Shown: positions 1 through 10,477 of the stretch, in pieces
Numbering within the stretch: the stretch's first letter is position 1
Layout of the letters: each line of letters begins with the position of its first letter
NCBI RefSeq assembly: GCF_022539315.1
Contig: NC_066316.1
Location: forward strand, 51,833,994 to 51,897,993
Length of the DNA: 64,000 nt
DNA from: Serinus canaria
Lineage: Eukaryota; Chordata; Aves; Passeriformes; Fringillidae
Direction of reading: 5' to 3'
Made by a program: the position numbers and the translations under genes
The notes under the pieces: model-generated
Database searches by the model: none
The model's input: the letters and a program-made list of their open reading frames with translations, nothing else
What the model was told of the DNA's origin: nothing

Positions 1-19
1 GCATGAGGGATTGTGCATC

Positions 20-374
20 AGGCATTTTAAGGGTTTAAAACTTTATTGTTTATTAAGAACATACAGGAAGTACATCTGCTTTGAATACAGTAAAAATGAG
101 AACTGTCTTAGAAATTCCTGATGACTGATAGCACCTGAACTTGCTCTCAGGACTGCTATTCACAACTGCATCGGGAGCACAGGGCTGGTGCCTGCCTCCC
201 TGGGCTGCCTGTCCCTGCTGCCAGGTCAGTTTCGGTGTGCAGTGCACCCAGCTGCCGTGTTCATTCATCTCTTCCCTGCAGGAACACTTCTGCCAGCAGT
301 CTTCCACAAACAGCATCTTTAATATCAGGCTATCAATTAAGAAGACTTAGTGCTGGAGTTTTTGCAAGGTGTTC
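20..374 (-). other. candidate terminal exon and poly(A) signals of a minus-strand transcript
   Basis: Read on the minus strand, a pyrimidine-rich stretch ending in ttaattcag places a good splice acceptor so that an exon would begin at 374. One frame then gives a 13-residue tail (EHLAKTPALSLLN) and a TGA at 333-335. About 280 bases of UTR-like sequence follow. Two AATAAA hexamers lie at 49-54 and 42-47 (TTTATT on the plus strand), so cleavage would fall near 20-30. The tail is too short to identify, and strong acceptors are common by chance in this AT-rich DNA. If real, the gene's 5' part lies to the right and overlaps the plus-strand coding signal at 1.3-3.2 kb in antisense. That conflict lowers my confidence. 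Confidence 0.25.
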
Positions 375-1358
375 CTGAATTAAAACAAAGAAACTATTCC
401 AGATTAGAAGTAGTAAAGTTAAAAGAAACTTGCTCATATATATTTTTCAAGAATTACTAGCTTAACCCAATGCATAAATTATTCCTAAAACGGACTGAAG
501 TTCTTAATGCAATCAAAGTTTTTAATATGAAAGGGTTTTGGACATTAAGAGAATACAACAGTTTTGTTTTTATTTTTTGGAATTTTCATATGTTTCACTT
601 TGGTCTCCAAAATGCACATATCATTGTGATACTCCAAGGGAATTTTTGATAACACTAGGTTTTTAAATATTGACATATCTTCTCATGTGTAAAAATAATA
701 AAAGTAATAAAAAATATTCAGATTCTGATTGTTAATACAGCTGAACTTCTCAGTTTGCCAACTTAGCTAAATTGCAGGCAAAGAGTGCCATAGCTACATG
801 TCTTGGCAAGTCTTGTTGATATGGTAATAATGTGCTCCCTGGAATTGACACAAGCATTCATGTGTTTGTGGTGTAGATAATGTCTTCTAAGGCCCTTTCC
901 TCATCAGTGGTGGAGCATTACAGGTAAAGTGAGAATTGCTTTTGTTGAATGCATGGTTGGAACAGGGTGGAGGGATGCTTCTTGCATGATGTCCTCATTG
1001 ACGCAGAGGATTTTGCTAATCAGAAATGTTGCTTATTTCTATTACATCTTGCACCACTGATGCTGAATCAAAGGACAAGCATGCTTCAAACTCTGGGTGT
1101 CTGCACTCTGCATGGGGCACACAGCATTTAGAGGATACCATTTTAGAAAACAGACATTAATGTCCTGAAATTAACACATGTGAGCAGTAGTATGGAGAAA
1201 GGAGATTATCCTGAAATTACACATACACGAAGCATACATTAAAAAGCAAAAGCAATCTGATTGGGTTCCAGAAGATTCTTTAGTATTTATCAAAGTTATT
1301 ATAGAAAATTTAATATGTTTATATTTGGTCTGTGGCCATTACTGGATTAGTCTTCTAG
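375..1358. other. AT-rich stretch without a supported gene
   Basis: I see no convincing exon here. A perfect-looking donor (CAG|GTAAAG) lies at about 925, but no acceptor or open frame of useful length precedes it. If the coding stretches that follow are real, this is intron. Confidence 0.4.
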
Positions 1359-1571
1359 ACATTGAGATTTTTATATCAATTAGCACCCAAAATTACTCCT
1401 AATGGTGAATTATATATGCCTGAAAGCCAGCCTATGAACTGCTGCTTGAACACAGAATGCACCAACACAAATATTGGGTGGACCCTCATGGTGAACAAAA
1501 GAGGTCACTACGGCATCTTGTGCCCCAGCTGTCTACAAACCCAAACCAAACTAACTGTAGAAAGTACTTAA
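1359..1571 (+). CDS. candidate terminal coding exon with a zinc-finger-like Cys motif; gene not recognised
   Basis: A usable acceptor (tcttctag) ends at 1358 and the frame stays open for 70 codons to a TAA at 1569-1571. Codon use is strongly gene-like: first positions are mostly purine and third positions are rich in C (AAC, ACC, TGC, TAC, ATC), unlike the AT-rich flanks. The C-terminal half holds Cys-x4-Cys, about 20 residues that include GWTLMVNKRGHYGIL, then CPSC. This spacing resembles a GATA-like treble-clef zinc-binding module. The protein would end 14 residues after the last Cys. I cannot name the family. An in-frame weak donor (AATG|gtgaat, exon end 1399) would join in phase to the exon at 2983 and skip the Cys motif, so two alternative C termini are possible. 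A decayed transposase or a pseudogene fragment are the alternatives. Confidence 0.42.
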   Translation, partial: TLRFLYQLAPKITPNGELYMPESQPMNCCLNTECTNTNIGWTLMVNKRGHYGILCPSCLQTQTKLTVEST

Positions 1572-2982
1572 ATATCCTCTGTAACACTTCAGTGGATTAG
1601 AACTTAAGACGATTTCTGCAGGGAATTTGGTCATGCAGCTCAAACTTCAGGGATATATTATTTTGACCCTGTACTTAGATGTGAAGCCACTGGTTAGTAA
1701 ATGCATACATTTGAAAGGCTCTCAGTACTCAGAAATTTGCCATTGGACATGGAGTTACTCACTGCAATTCATGAACATTCTTGCGTGCTTTGAAAAATCA
1801 TCCTGATAAGCCTCAACATGCCTGTTTCTGTTTTAATGAGTGAAACTGTTTTGATTTTTCTGTCTGCAATCCATTTCTCCTTCGCAACACTTTGTGCTCT
1901 TTTATGGCTTGGTATCATGACTTTTCCAGGGATGGGTTACTTTTCTTTTTATTTCTAGTTGGTTTATTTCTAAGAAAAGTTTTTTATGAAATCATGGTTC
2001 AAGTAGTACGCTTAATTCTTAAATGATCCTTTAACAGGGAATTTCAGGAGATGACTTCACTGAGGTCTTGTAAACAACCATCAAAAATATCACTTGTAGA
2101 AGACATTTCTTCCCAGGGTGCTCCACCTTACTGCTGGCTTGCAGGGGTACAGATCCTGCCCAGGTTCAGGGAATTTATTCCAGCTTCACTGCAGTGGAAG
2201 AGATAAGAAAGAGAGCTCGGTTAGCACAGCATGCTTGAGAAAATGAGAGACAAGCTCTCTCCTTCTCATTTCTCGCTACGTTAGCTCTACCTACTGACCG
2301 TTCTCTGAACAGCAGTAATGCGAGCCGCTGAAGCAGTCTTTCCCAGTCTTGCTGGGAATTGCCTTGCTTCTTTACCTCTTCAGCTTCACCCTTGACCTCT
2401 AGATCATGGACTCTAAAGAGAGGCCTTCTTACATTTTTCAGCCTGCACATTATGAAAAAAAACAAGTTGAGGCTAGGCAATCACAAAGTTTTGGCTCTGG
2501 CTATCTGCTTTAGGATGAAAGACGTCCTCTGCTACATTCAGCACAGATTATATTATCTCTGTGCATAGCTCAAAGCATACACTGTTGAAATAATTAAATC
2601 TGTTCACAGTCATTCTACAGTACTTTATTATGTGGAGATGCCATTTATGGAGACCAAGTGCTATCAAAATATTTTTAGTTTGTAAGATTCAGAGCATCAG
2701 CAGTAAATTATTATGTTAAAAGGTCATGGGAGTCAGGAACACTTTAGGCAAAATATTAGAGGGATAATTTCAAGAGATACCTGAAAGGTCTGCCCACAAA
2801 ACCAGACATCTCAAAAGAATTTAGAAGAAGCAATCTCAAGCCAAAAACTTATTTTAGGGCAGTAATTTAGTTCAGTGGTAGTGGCAATTGAAGGCATATC
2901 AATGTGGGAGTGACACATCTTTTAAACTGTGAATTTGCTTAAGAGGCCCTAACTACTTCTTGTTGCTTTTTCCTCCTCTTAG
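1572..2982. other. AT-rich stretch between two coding-like segments
   Basis: This would be 3' UTR if translation ends at 1571, or intron if splicing joins 1399 to 2983. It ends in a long pyrimidine tract (ttcttgttgctttttcctcc) just before the acceptor at 2981-2982. Small open frames here lack codon bias. Confidence 0.4.
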
Positions 2983-3161
2983 AGAATGTTTTTCTTGACA
3001 AGCCATCTTCCAAATTTGCCCAAGAGGATGGAGAACAGACATCAATCATCCCTGTCCACCAGGTTATTGACAAAGTCAAAGGATACTGCAATCCTCACTC
3101 CGACAGCTTCTATAAAAATATCATCATGTCCGACACATTTAGTCGCAGCACAAAGTTCTAA
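2983..3161 (+). CDS. candidate terminal coding exon: hydrophilic C-terminal tail ending STKF; gene not recognised
   Basis: One of the best splice acceptors in the window ends at 2982. The exon starts in phase 2 (two bases complete a codon), and 58 codons then run open from 2985 to a TAA at 3159-3161. The reading frame shows clear purine-N-pyrimidine periodicity and C-ending codons (GAC, ATC, TCC, TAC, TGC, AGC), which argues against chance. The peptide is polar, with many Asp, Lys and Ser and a single Leu. It begins [16 protein letters not shown] and ends [10 protein letters not shown]. The last four residues fit a Ser/Thr-x-hydrophobic PDZ ligand, as found at the end of several membrane transporters, so a cytoplasmic tail is a reasonable guess only. 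No homolog comes to mind. The following sequence has 3' UTR character. Confidence 0.5.
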
Positions 3162-5424
3162 CTGCGTTTCTGGTTTTTTAAGTCAAAGGAATACAAAATG
3201 TCTGCCTGGAATTGAGAATATTGAATGTCATAAAACATGACCTGCTCAGTTATTTTTTCCCAGTTCATAGTGTTCTCCTGCAAACAGCTTTCACTTAAGG
3301 ACTGATTTTTTTAAGTTTTACTGTTGTGGAAAACGACAGTTTTTTTACCATGGTATTGAGCTGTTTTTAAATGTGTGCCAGCCAGCATGATGCCTGGACA
3401 GCTAATTATAATCTTTTAAGACTGAAGAGCCACAAGCCTAACTTTAAATAATATAATCCAAACAGAAGCAAGTCTTGACTCCTGGAGAAAATAGCAGACA
3501 TGTCATGCAGTACAGGCAAGCTTTTATTGAGCAGTTTTCTGATGGTCTTTTGTTTTGAAAAATACAGATTTTACCTATGGCACTTGTTAGAGTCTTGCTT
3601 CTTGAAATGTCTAGTGCTCTTTATTCATAAGTGAATAAAACCCTACCACCACTTAAAGGGTTATTTTAAAACATTTTTGCCTAAATATACCTGATCATGC
3701 AAACCTTACTCACCAAAACAGCATATGCTGTAAATGCAGGCAAATTTGTATCCATATACATAGAAAAACAGTTTACACAGAGATGTGTTTCAGCATTTAT
3801 TGATTGGTATGTATGAAATGCAGTGTCTTCCATCTCAAGTTTGTGTTTAATATTCTTTTTTCACAAAACAAAATAACAAAAAGGCATTCAACTATATATA
3901 GATATATATATACATACCTAGAACTCTCTCTACACATATTTTTATAATAATACACACAGTAAATATGACAGCGTATACTAGAGACAATCTAAAAACTGGA
4001 CGGTGCTAAAATTTAAGTCTAAATATTTAAATGTAAGATGAATTCTTTGTAAACCCATGAGTTTCTCAGTCTCTGTACTTCACATATACTATATGTGTAG
4101 ACACCTCCATCAGATGGCATTGCAACATTAGGATAACCTGGAACATGTTTACCAAAAATCAATAAACAACATCTTTCTGGGCACATAACATTATCAGTAT
4201 CCCTTTGTTGCCCTGTTGGATGACGTGACTGAGGTTGTTGGATGAACAGAGTTTAAATATTCAGACAATATTCACATTGCTATACTGTATGCATAATGAC
4301 CCTGAGGGGTGTGGGGTGTGTGTGCAGAGAACAGACAAGAGCATAAGATGCTTACTTGTTTTACTCTCTATTTTACTCTCTATAAATGCGTGACATGTTA
4401 GCAAGTGTCCTTGAGTGCCAAAACGGCATCTCTCCTCATGAACCATGTTTCACCCCATGACGAGCTTTATAAAAGTTGTAGCTGCACATGTTTCTGAAGG
4501 CATGTGCTGAAACATAAAAGGTTTTTTCAAGTACTGCATTCAGAGGAGAATGTCTCCTAATGAAGGTTTTAATTTTTAAGATTATCCCTTTTTTTAACGA
4601 AAATATTTTTAGCCATGTATTTAATTATTTGAATTCAGAGAACATAAAGTTGTGCTGATTTTTCGGTTGCCAAGCAGGTGGATGCTCAGTGATTAGGGAT
4701 GTGGGTTTGTGCTTTCTCTGCTCTTTGCACATGCTTCTATGTGCAGAGATCATTTAATGCTGTGACCGCACAAACAGCACATTTCCCCTGGCTGCAAACA
4801 CCTGGTGGGAGGAGGATGTCGCGATGGATCCCACCCAGGAACACTGCTGTCACTTCACGGACCTGAGGGAAACCTCAGTCTCAGAACTGCAAATACATTC
4901 GTGGTGTATGAATGGAAGTGTACGAATGAAAGTCAGCCCCATTCACTCAAACTGTAATTAATAACAGGGAGGAGTGTTGTCAGATATCTTTAATAATTGA
5001 AATAATTTACAGAGAGATTATGTACAAGCATTTACTGAACTTATATTTTATATTCCCACTTGCTTAACTACTGTAGGCAATAGTGTTCACATAGCAGCTT
5101 ACTGTGAGATTTCTACCTGATTAAGATGTTCAAAAGTGAAGAGAAGGAAAATCAAGCATTCCTGAAAAAATGAGGAATCAATAAAACATAACAGATGAAA
5201 AATATATAAATAAGAAAAAACCCACAGTATCCTGAATGAAGCTGAGCTGTAACCTATCAGTTTAATGTACATCTACCTGTATTTTTGCTGAATTAAGACT
5301 TTTTTCTCTTTTTTACTACCATGTAGTAATCTTAAACTGTCTGTGTCACTTAGCTGCTCTTGAATGCTCTCAATTCTACAATGTAAAGCTTTCTGTTTTG
5401 TAGTTGACATACTGTAACCTCCCT

Positions 5425-5444
5425 TGTACATATTTATTTATTTG
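5425..5444 (+). promoter_or_regulatory. Pumilio motif fused to a class II AU-rich element
   Basis: TGTACATA (5425-5432) matches the Pumilio consensus UGUANAUA. Its last base begins ATTTATTTATTTG (5432-5444), three overlapping AUUUA pentamers. In a real 3' UTR this would favour mRNA decay or translational repression. Function is inferred only. Confidence 0.35.
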
Positions 5445-5733
5445 TGAGGTTAAGTATGTCAAATATACTTAGCACTATAATGACTGTTCTTGTTACTTTA
5501 ATGCTAAGTTTCTGCTTCATCATAGAAGAAGAGGGAAAGAATAATTTCTTATATGTTTTTTCTAAATTACTTGTGAAACAGTTTACTGTAGCTCTATCTT
5601 TTGCAACTTTGAGGAAACTTGTCAGTGTAATTTGTGATACTAGTCAGTGAAATATAGTGTAACAGGTTTGAAGATGGACTAAAATGGAAAGAAACGTTTT
5701 CAAGTAAACATTTTTTATGTTAGTGTTCCAAAT

Positions 5734-5740
5734 AATTAAA
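5734..5740 (+). terminator. distal poly(A) signal variant AATTAAA
   Basis: AATTAAA is followed 15-30 bases later by GT- and T-rich sequence, the usual layout around a cleavage site. It would end the candidate 3' UTR near 5755-5765. Confidence 0.3.
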
Positions 5741-7143
5741 GTCTTTTAATAGTGAATGGTTGACTTTTACTTTTCCTTTTTCGTGTTTAATGGCAAAAAT
5801 TACACCGTGGAACTCCGGAAAATAATCTTGTGGGTTTTTAAGTACTTGAGACAGGTACACGCCTAGCCAAAATGTCGGAAATAAATGTGCAAGTCTAACT
5901 CCTTCTCATCAGGAGAACCCATTTTCGGAATATGCCTTCCCCTTTTGTAATTTACTCAATGCCACATTCAGTGAATGACCTGAAAGTTGTGAAATCTCAT
6001 TTATTTATAGTGGCAGTCATGTCATAGAAATTAAAAGAAAATCATGGCAACCAACAATATGCTGGGATTATATTTTAAAGTAATACAAGTGAATCATCTA
6101 AAACTCAGGACTTATTCTTTTATATATGTTTCTCTCCAGCTGGATGTAGTTCCTTATTATCAATATTTTCATTCAACTTATAATACTTTGATCACTGCTG
6201 AAAAATTTGATTCAGCCAATCACTTGATTAATACACACTAATGTATAGACAATGTCACACATTAATGACCTATGTTTACTTGCTTACCTCTAAAGAAGAT
6301 GGAAATATGCTGAAATATGTCAGATTTGCTCCCCTTCATTTAAGTCTCAACACAGAAAATGCAGGGAATATGAAGATTTATATAAGTGATATCTTTTAGA
6401 AAGCATTAAAAAAACCCTGTGGGAAAAGTGGCATTTAATAATGAGGCTGCTGGGAGTACTTGTGTATAGTCTGTGTGTGTCTGTGGACAGTGAACACTAC
6501 CCTTCGGCTTTATGCCTCAAAGAGTGTGGGAGGACCCTCTGAGGGAAGGAGCCCAGGTTTTTTTTCCCAAGTAGAATCTTGGCAGATGCCAAACTTGTAA
6601 GGAGTGATTTGCAGCATTTGGGGGTGGATTTATTTTTCTCCTCATTTCATCACTTTTTAAATACCAAGAACAATTTTATTTTAATCCTCTACTGTTAACA
6701 GCTTCCAACTATAACCCATTGAGTTACATAAAATGCCACTTCATTTTATTACCTAGAAAGGCTGAGCTATAATCAGACACATCTATGTAACTTCAGGGAC
6801 AGCTACCGAGTTACAGGGCAGCAATGTGTCATTCATGGAGTCATTATAATAAGTTTTTATGCATTTGCTGTATATAAAGATGTAAACCCACATACGGGTC
6901 AGCAAATTAGGCAAAGGGTTTGGAAGTTAATGCCAGGGAAGTCAATCATGCAAACCAGTCTGTGGAACAGACCTTTCATGCCCAGCACTCCAGCTGCTGC
7001 TGTGCCAAGGAGGCTTTCCCCTTCACCCTCCACTTAGCCAGTCTTTGGTTACTCGGTCCATTAATTTGTCAGAGTTCCTGGAACCATGGTGACACTTCCA
7101 TCCTCAGGACAACCATTTACTGTAGTGTTAGAGAAAGGAAAAT

Positions 7144-7168
7144 GGGGAGGGGGGATGGGGGTGGGGGG
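7144..7168 (+). other. G-quadruplex-forming run
   Basis: Four G tracts of 4, 6, 5 and 6 bases are separated by loops of A, AT and T. This fits a very stable parallel G-quadruplex and lies inside a longer purine-rich strand (about 7135-7205). Confidence 0.75.
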
Positions 7169-8174
7169 AAGAAGAGAAAGGGAAACTGAAAGAAGGGAAA
7201 AGGTAGTTGCCAAGGCCTGCTTTGCATCTTATACTTTTCAACACAACAACCTTGCCCAGGTTGTGTCACCCTGACCAACAATGAAGACAAGGCCACTGGA
7301 GTAGGTAGGACACACCACCATGACTATTTGTGCATTTGTCACTGTAAACTACTGTTTTTAACTCTCCAGCTTTAAGCTGAAAAATCTTTCCTGGTTCTTC
7401 AAGGCAACAATTCCAGCATTTCCATGGTTGAAGACTTATCTAGAACAATATTTCTGTAGTTCAGGAAGAAGCTAATTCCTCTCAGGATGAGGAATCAGAC
7501 TGAAATGCATGACACCAGAAATGGTTAAATAAATCTCATGGAAACCTTTTCTGGAAGGATAACCCTTCATCAGATGCATCTGCTTACTCAAAGCCAAGGC
7601 TGCTGTTGCTCTCACTAGAGAACAGTTTTAGTTCTCATGATGAGTGCACATTGTGGTGCTGTCCATATGGATTGCTTAACCACAACCATCTGTGCTTAAC
7701 CGCGGCACTTTGAGTGACACAGCTCTCTCAAGATGTGTTGAGTGATCTACCTTACAAAATAAATGCCAGTTTGATTCTTTAGCTTGCAACAGATAGCCTG
7801 AACTGGGCACTTTTTATCCCAACTATTCTAGTAGTTCTTAAAAACCATACCTTTAGATAGAAAAGGGTTCTCAAAAATCCAAACTGTATTCCATACATGA
7901 AGTGCAGAAGGAAGAGCAAATGCTGCTAACTCTGGTCTGATGTTTTATTCCACTGCCAGATTTTTCCCAATCTGGGAGCCCTCCAAAGTGAGGGGAAAAG
8001 GCAGCCATGGTAGGGGAGTGGATCCTGCTCTGTCTAGTGGTCAGAGAACTCCCACTGTCCCTGTCCTGCAGCATTTCATGTGTCTCCAGCACCAAGTGCA
8101 GAAAATGCAATAATATTATACATTTAAAAGATTCCGCTATGGTTTTCTTTTCTTCTTGTCTGGCCCCTGAGTTT

Positions 8175-8189
8175 CCAGCAGAGGGCAGT
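8175..8189 (+). promoter_or_regulatory. consensus CTCF core motif
   Basis: CCAGCAGAGGGCAGT matches every position of the CTCF core CCASYAGRKGGCRSY, oriented on the plus strand. CTCF sites mark insulators and loop anchors. No second consensus site in opposite orientation was noticed in the window. Binding cannot be known from sequence. Confidence 0.55.
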
Positions 8190-10455
8190 GGCATATTTCT
8201 AGTTATAAATCTGTTAAAATCCAGTGAAAAATGCAGAAAGATTCCTCCATATGTGCACCCGCGCAGAAATAAGTAGGAGAGTTCATACCAGGTTTGTCTA
8301 TTATTTAGCAATCAGTTACATCACCAGAAAAAGCAAACACTCTGCACTCAGGGAAGTGAGGGGAGAGAGCTGTCTGCCTGCATTTGGGCATATTTAGTGG
8401 AAAGAGCAATAGAGAGTCTCTCTGTAATTCTCTCTCGCTGGTTGTTACATTTTCTCCTTTTTTGCTTTGAGGGGATGCAATGGAATTAGCAACTGCTACA
8501 CTTCTGTCAGCTGAGCAAACAGAACCAGCTCACCATTTCAGGCTTGTGCACTGGCTTCTTCCAGTATTGGGCAAGCAATTTGATCTGCTGGAATGTCAGC
8601 CTGTGACTCAGAAATTCACTGTATGTATAATTGTCCAGGGAGGAAAAAACCCCAGCAGCTCTCTGTTGACAGTGGCACGCAGATCTATACCTCCCTACCA
8701 CTTTTTCCATCGAGGACACAGGAACAGATCAGCTGGATCCTCTGTTCACATACTCCTTCCCCATGGCACATATTACCCAGTCAGCTCAAGAAAGGTGCAG
8801 AACTGCTGGCCGACAGACCCAGCTGTACAGCTGGCCCATGGCCATTCTGTCATAGGGCAGGACTGACCAGAAAGCTGCTCCTTTGGAAAATGGCACCCTG
8901 TTGAAATTAAAATGTCTCATCTGCAATTCTGGCTTGCCCCTGGACTCTCACTAGCACGTCCCTCTGAATGCACACTGTACAGCACCAAGCTAAGGGGAGA
9001 GAAGTTGCCTGGGGGAGATGGAGCAGGGAAGGCAGGGAAGGACATGGCCTGTTCTAGCCTCACTTCTGTTTTTTGGAGCACGGCTTCTGTGGCTGTGGGA
9101 AGAAAGAGCAGTGGGAAGGGAGTCCCACAAAGGGTCATGACACAGCAGAGCAGATTAATGTGACAGATGTCATTACACCATCATTTCTCCAAAGACTTGT
9201 GTTGTAGCACAAGTTCAGAGTCACAGCACGACTGTGTTACTGGTGCATCATCCTTACAAGACCACAGCTCTAAACAAGGCAGGAGCCAGCATGAGCTCCC
9301 CAAAATTTCTCAGTCCTCCCTTCAACTAATGCTCATTTCCCAGGAATGCAGACATGTCACTGTACCTCTCAGTCTAGCTGCAAACATCTCATTGCTCATA
9401 TACAATAATATTCTAGAATTAACAGGGTAATCTGGGGATTATGCAGCACTGCCTGGGTCAGAACCACAATCAACTGTATAGGACAGTGAGGATGCTCCAA
9501 AAAGGAGGGAAAGCATGGAAAAATAGCATTTGTAAAGCTTTACAGAGGCTGAGATACTGTGGTTTTCCATGCAGAGTGCAACTAAAAGAGCTCTCAGAGA
9601 AGTTTTGTGTTTGCACAGGCCCAGGCTGAGCTCTCTGGGAAAGATCAAGGGGATGGAGTTCCAGCAGCCTTGCTGGACTTCAACCCATGAGTAGTGTTTT
9701 CACCCTTTCTTTGGTGTAGCCTAGAGATGGTGGTAACTGTGGACCAAGATTTGAAGCAGTGCAGCTAATACTTCTCACATGTTAGCAGGACTGAGGCTTA
9801 AAACTGCTTCAGGCAGACTGGGGCTTAAAATTGCCATCCAAAGCAGCCCCTACCCCCTGCTGTGGTTAGGTGGTAGTTTTTACCAGAGGTAAGAAACTTT
9901 TATTTATTTTAGCTAGATTAGATCCTCCAGATTTGTGCACCAGTTTCAGGTGGAGGTATGGTGATGTGAGTCTGTCATGGTACTCCTGATGTGGCTGGGC
10001 AGAACTGACAGAAAAGCCAAATGCACATTTCATTGCAGAAAAGATCAACCAGAAAAAGATCAGCAGAGGCAGAAGCAGCCTGTCCCTGAGAATGTGACTG
10101 TGGGATACTGCTACTGGCTTACAGCCAGCTGATTTTAACACATCCCACCCTTTTATTTTCATTGATTTTTCAGTGTCTTTCAAAGATGGGTCTCTTTCAC
10201 TTTGTCTCTTGCTTTCCCCAAACTGGAGCATGCTATAGTTCAAAGCAAATAGGCAATCCCCCCATCATATTTTATCCTACCAGATGTAGTTTATGAAGTT
10301 TCCTACATTCACACAAGGAGATCCTTTCACTGCAATTAGACTGGGCATCACTTGGGAATTAAACCAAAGAGAGTCTCTGAACTGCCTCCTGAACAAGGCA
10401 CAGGTGAAGGATATATCCTAGTGAGGCACTGAAAGACTTTCAGGAGAAAGTCACT

Positions 10456-10477
10456 GGACATGTCACTGGACATGTCT
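10456..10477 (+). promoter_or_regulatory. p53-family response element-like dimer
   Basis: GGACATGTCA and GGACATGTCT sit 2 bp apart. The second fits RRRCWWGYYY fully and the first has one mismatch at its last base. The pair exists because a 12-bp unit (GTCACTGGACAT) is tandemly duplicated. Confidence 0.45.

Larger units (their letters stand above)
3162..5760 (+). other. candidate 3' UTR with several alternative poly(A) signals
   Basis: After the stop at 3161 the sequence becomes AU-rich without coding signal. AATAAA occurs at 3634-3639, 4161-4166 and 5180-5185, and AATTAAA at 5734-5740 with GT-rich sequence after it. Near the distal end lie a Pumilio-type motif and an AU-rich element. Together these fit a long mammal- or bird-style 3' UTR with tandem poly(A) sites. 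The UTR call depends on the coding calls upstream. AATAAA is frequent by chance in AT-rich DNA, so no single site is proof. Confidence 0.38.

Noticed and set aside
7871..8311. 146-codon minus-strand open frame
   Set aside because: Composition is typical of chance frames and there are no recognisable motifs. The conserved-looking element inside is the CTCF core on the other strand.
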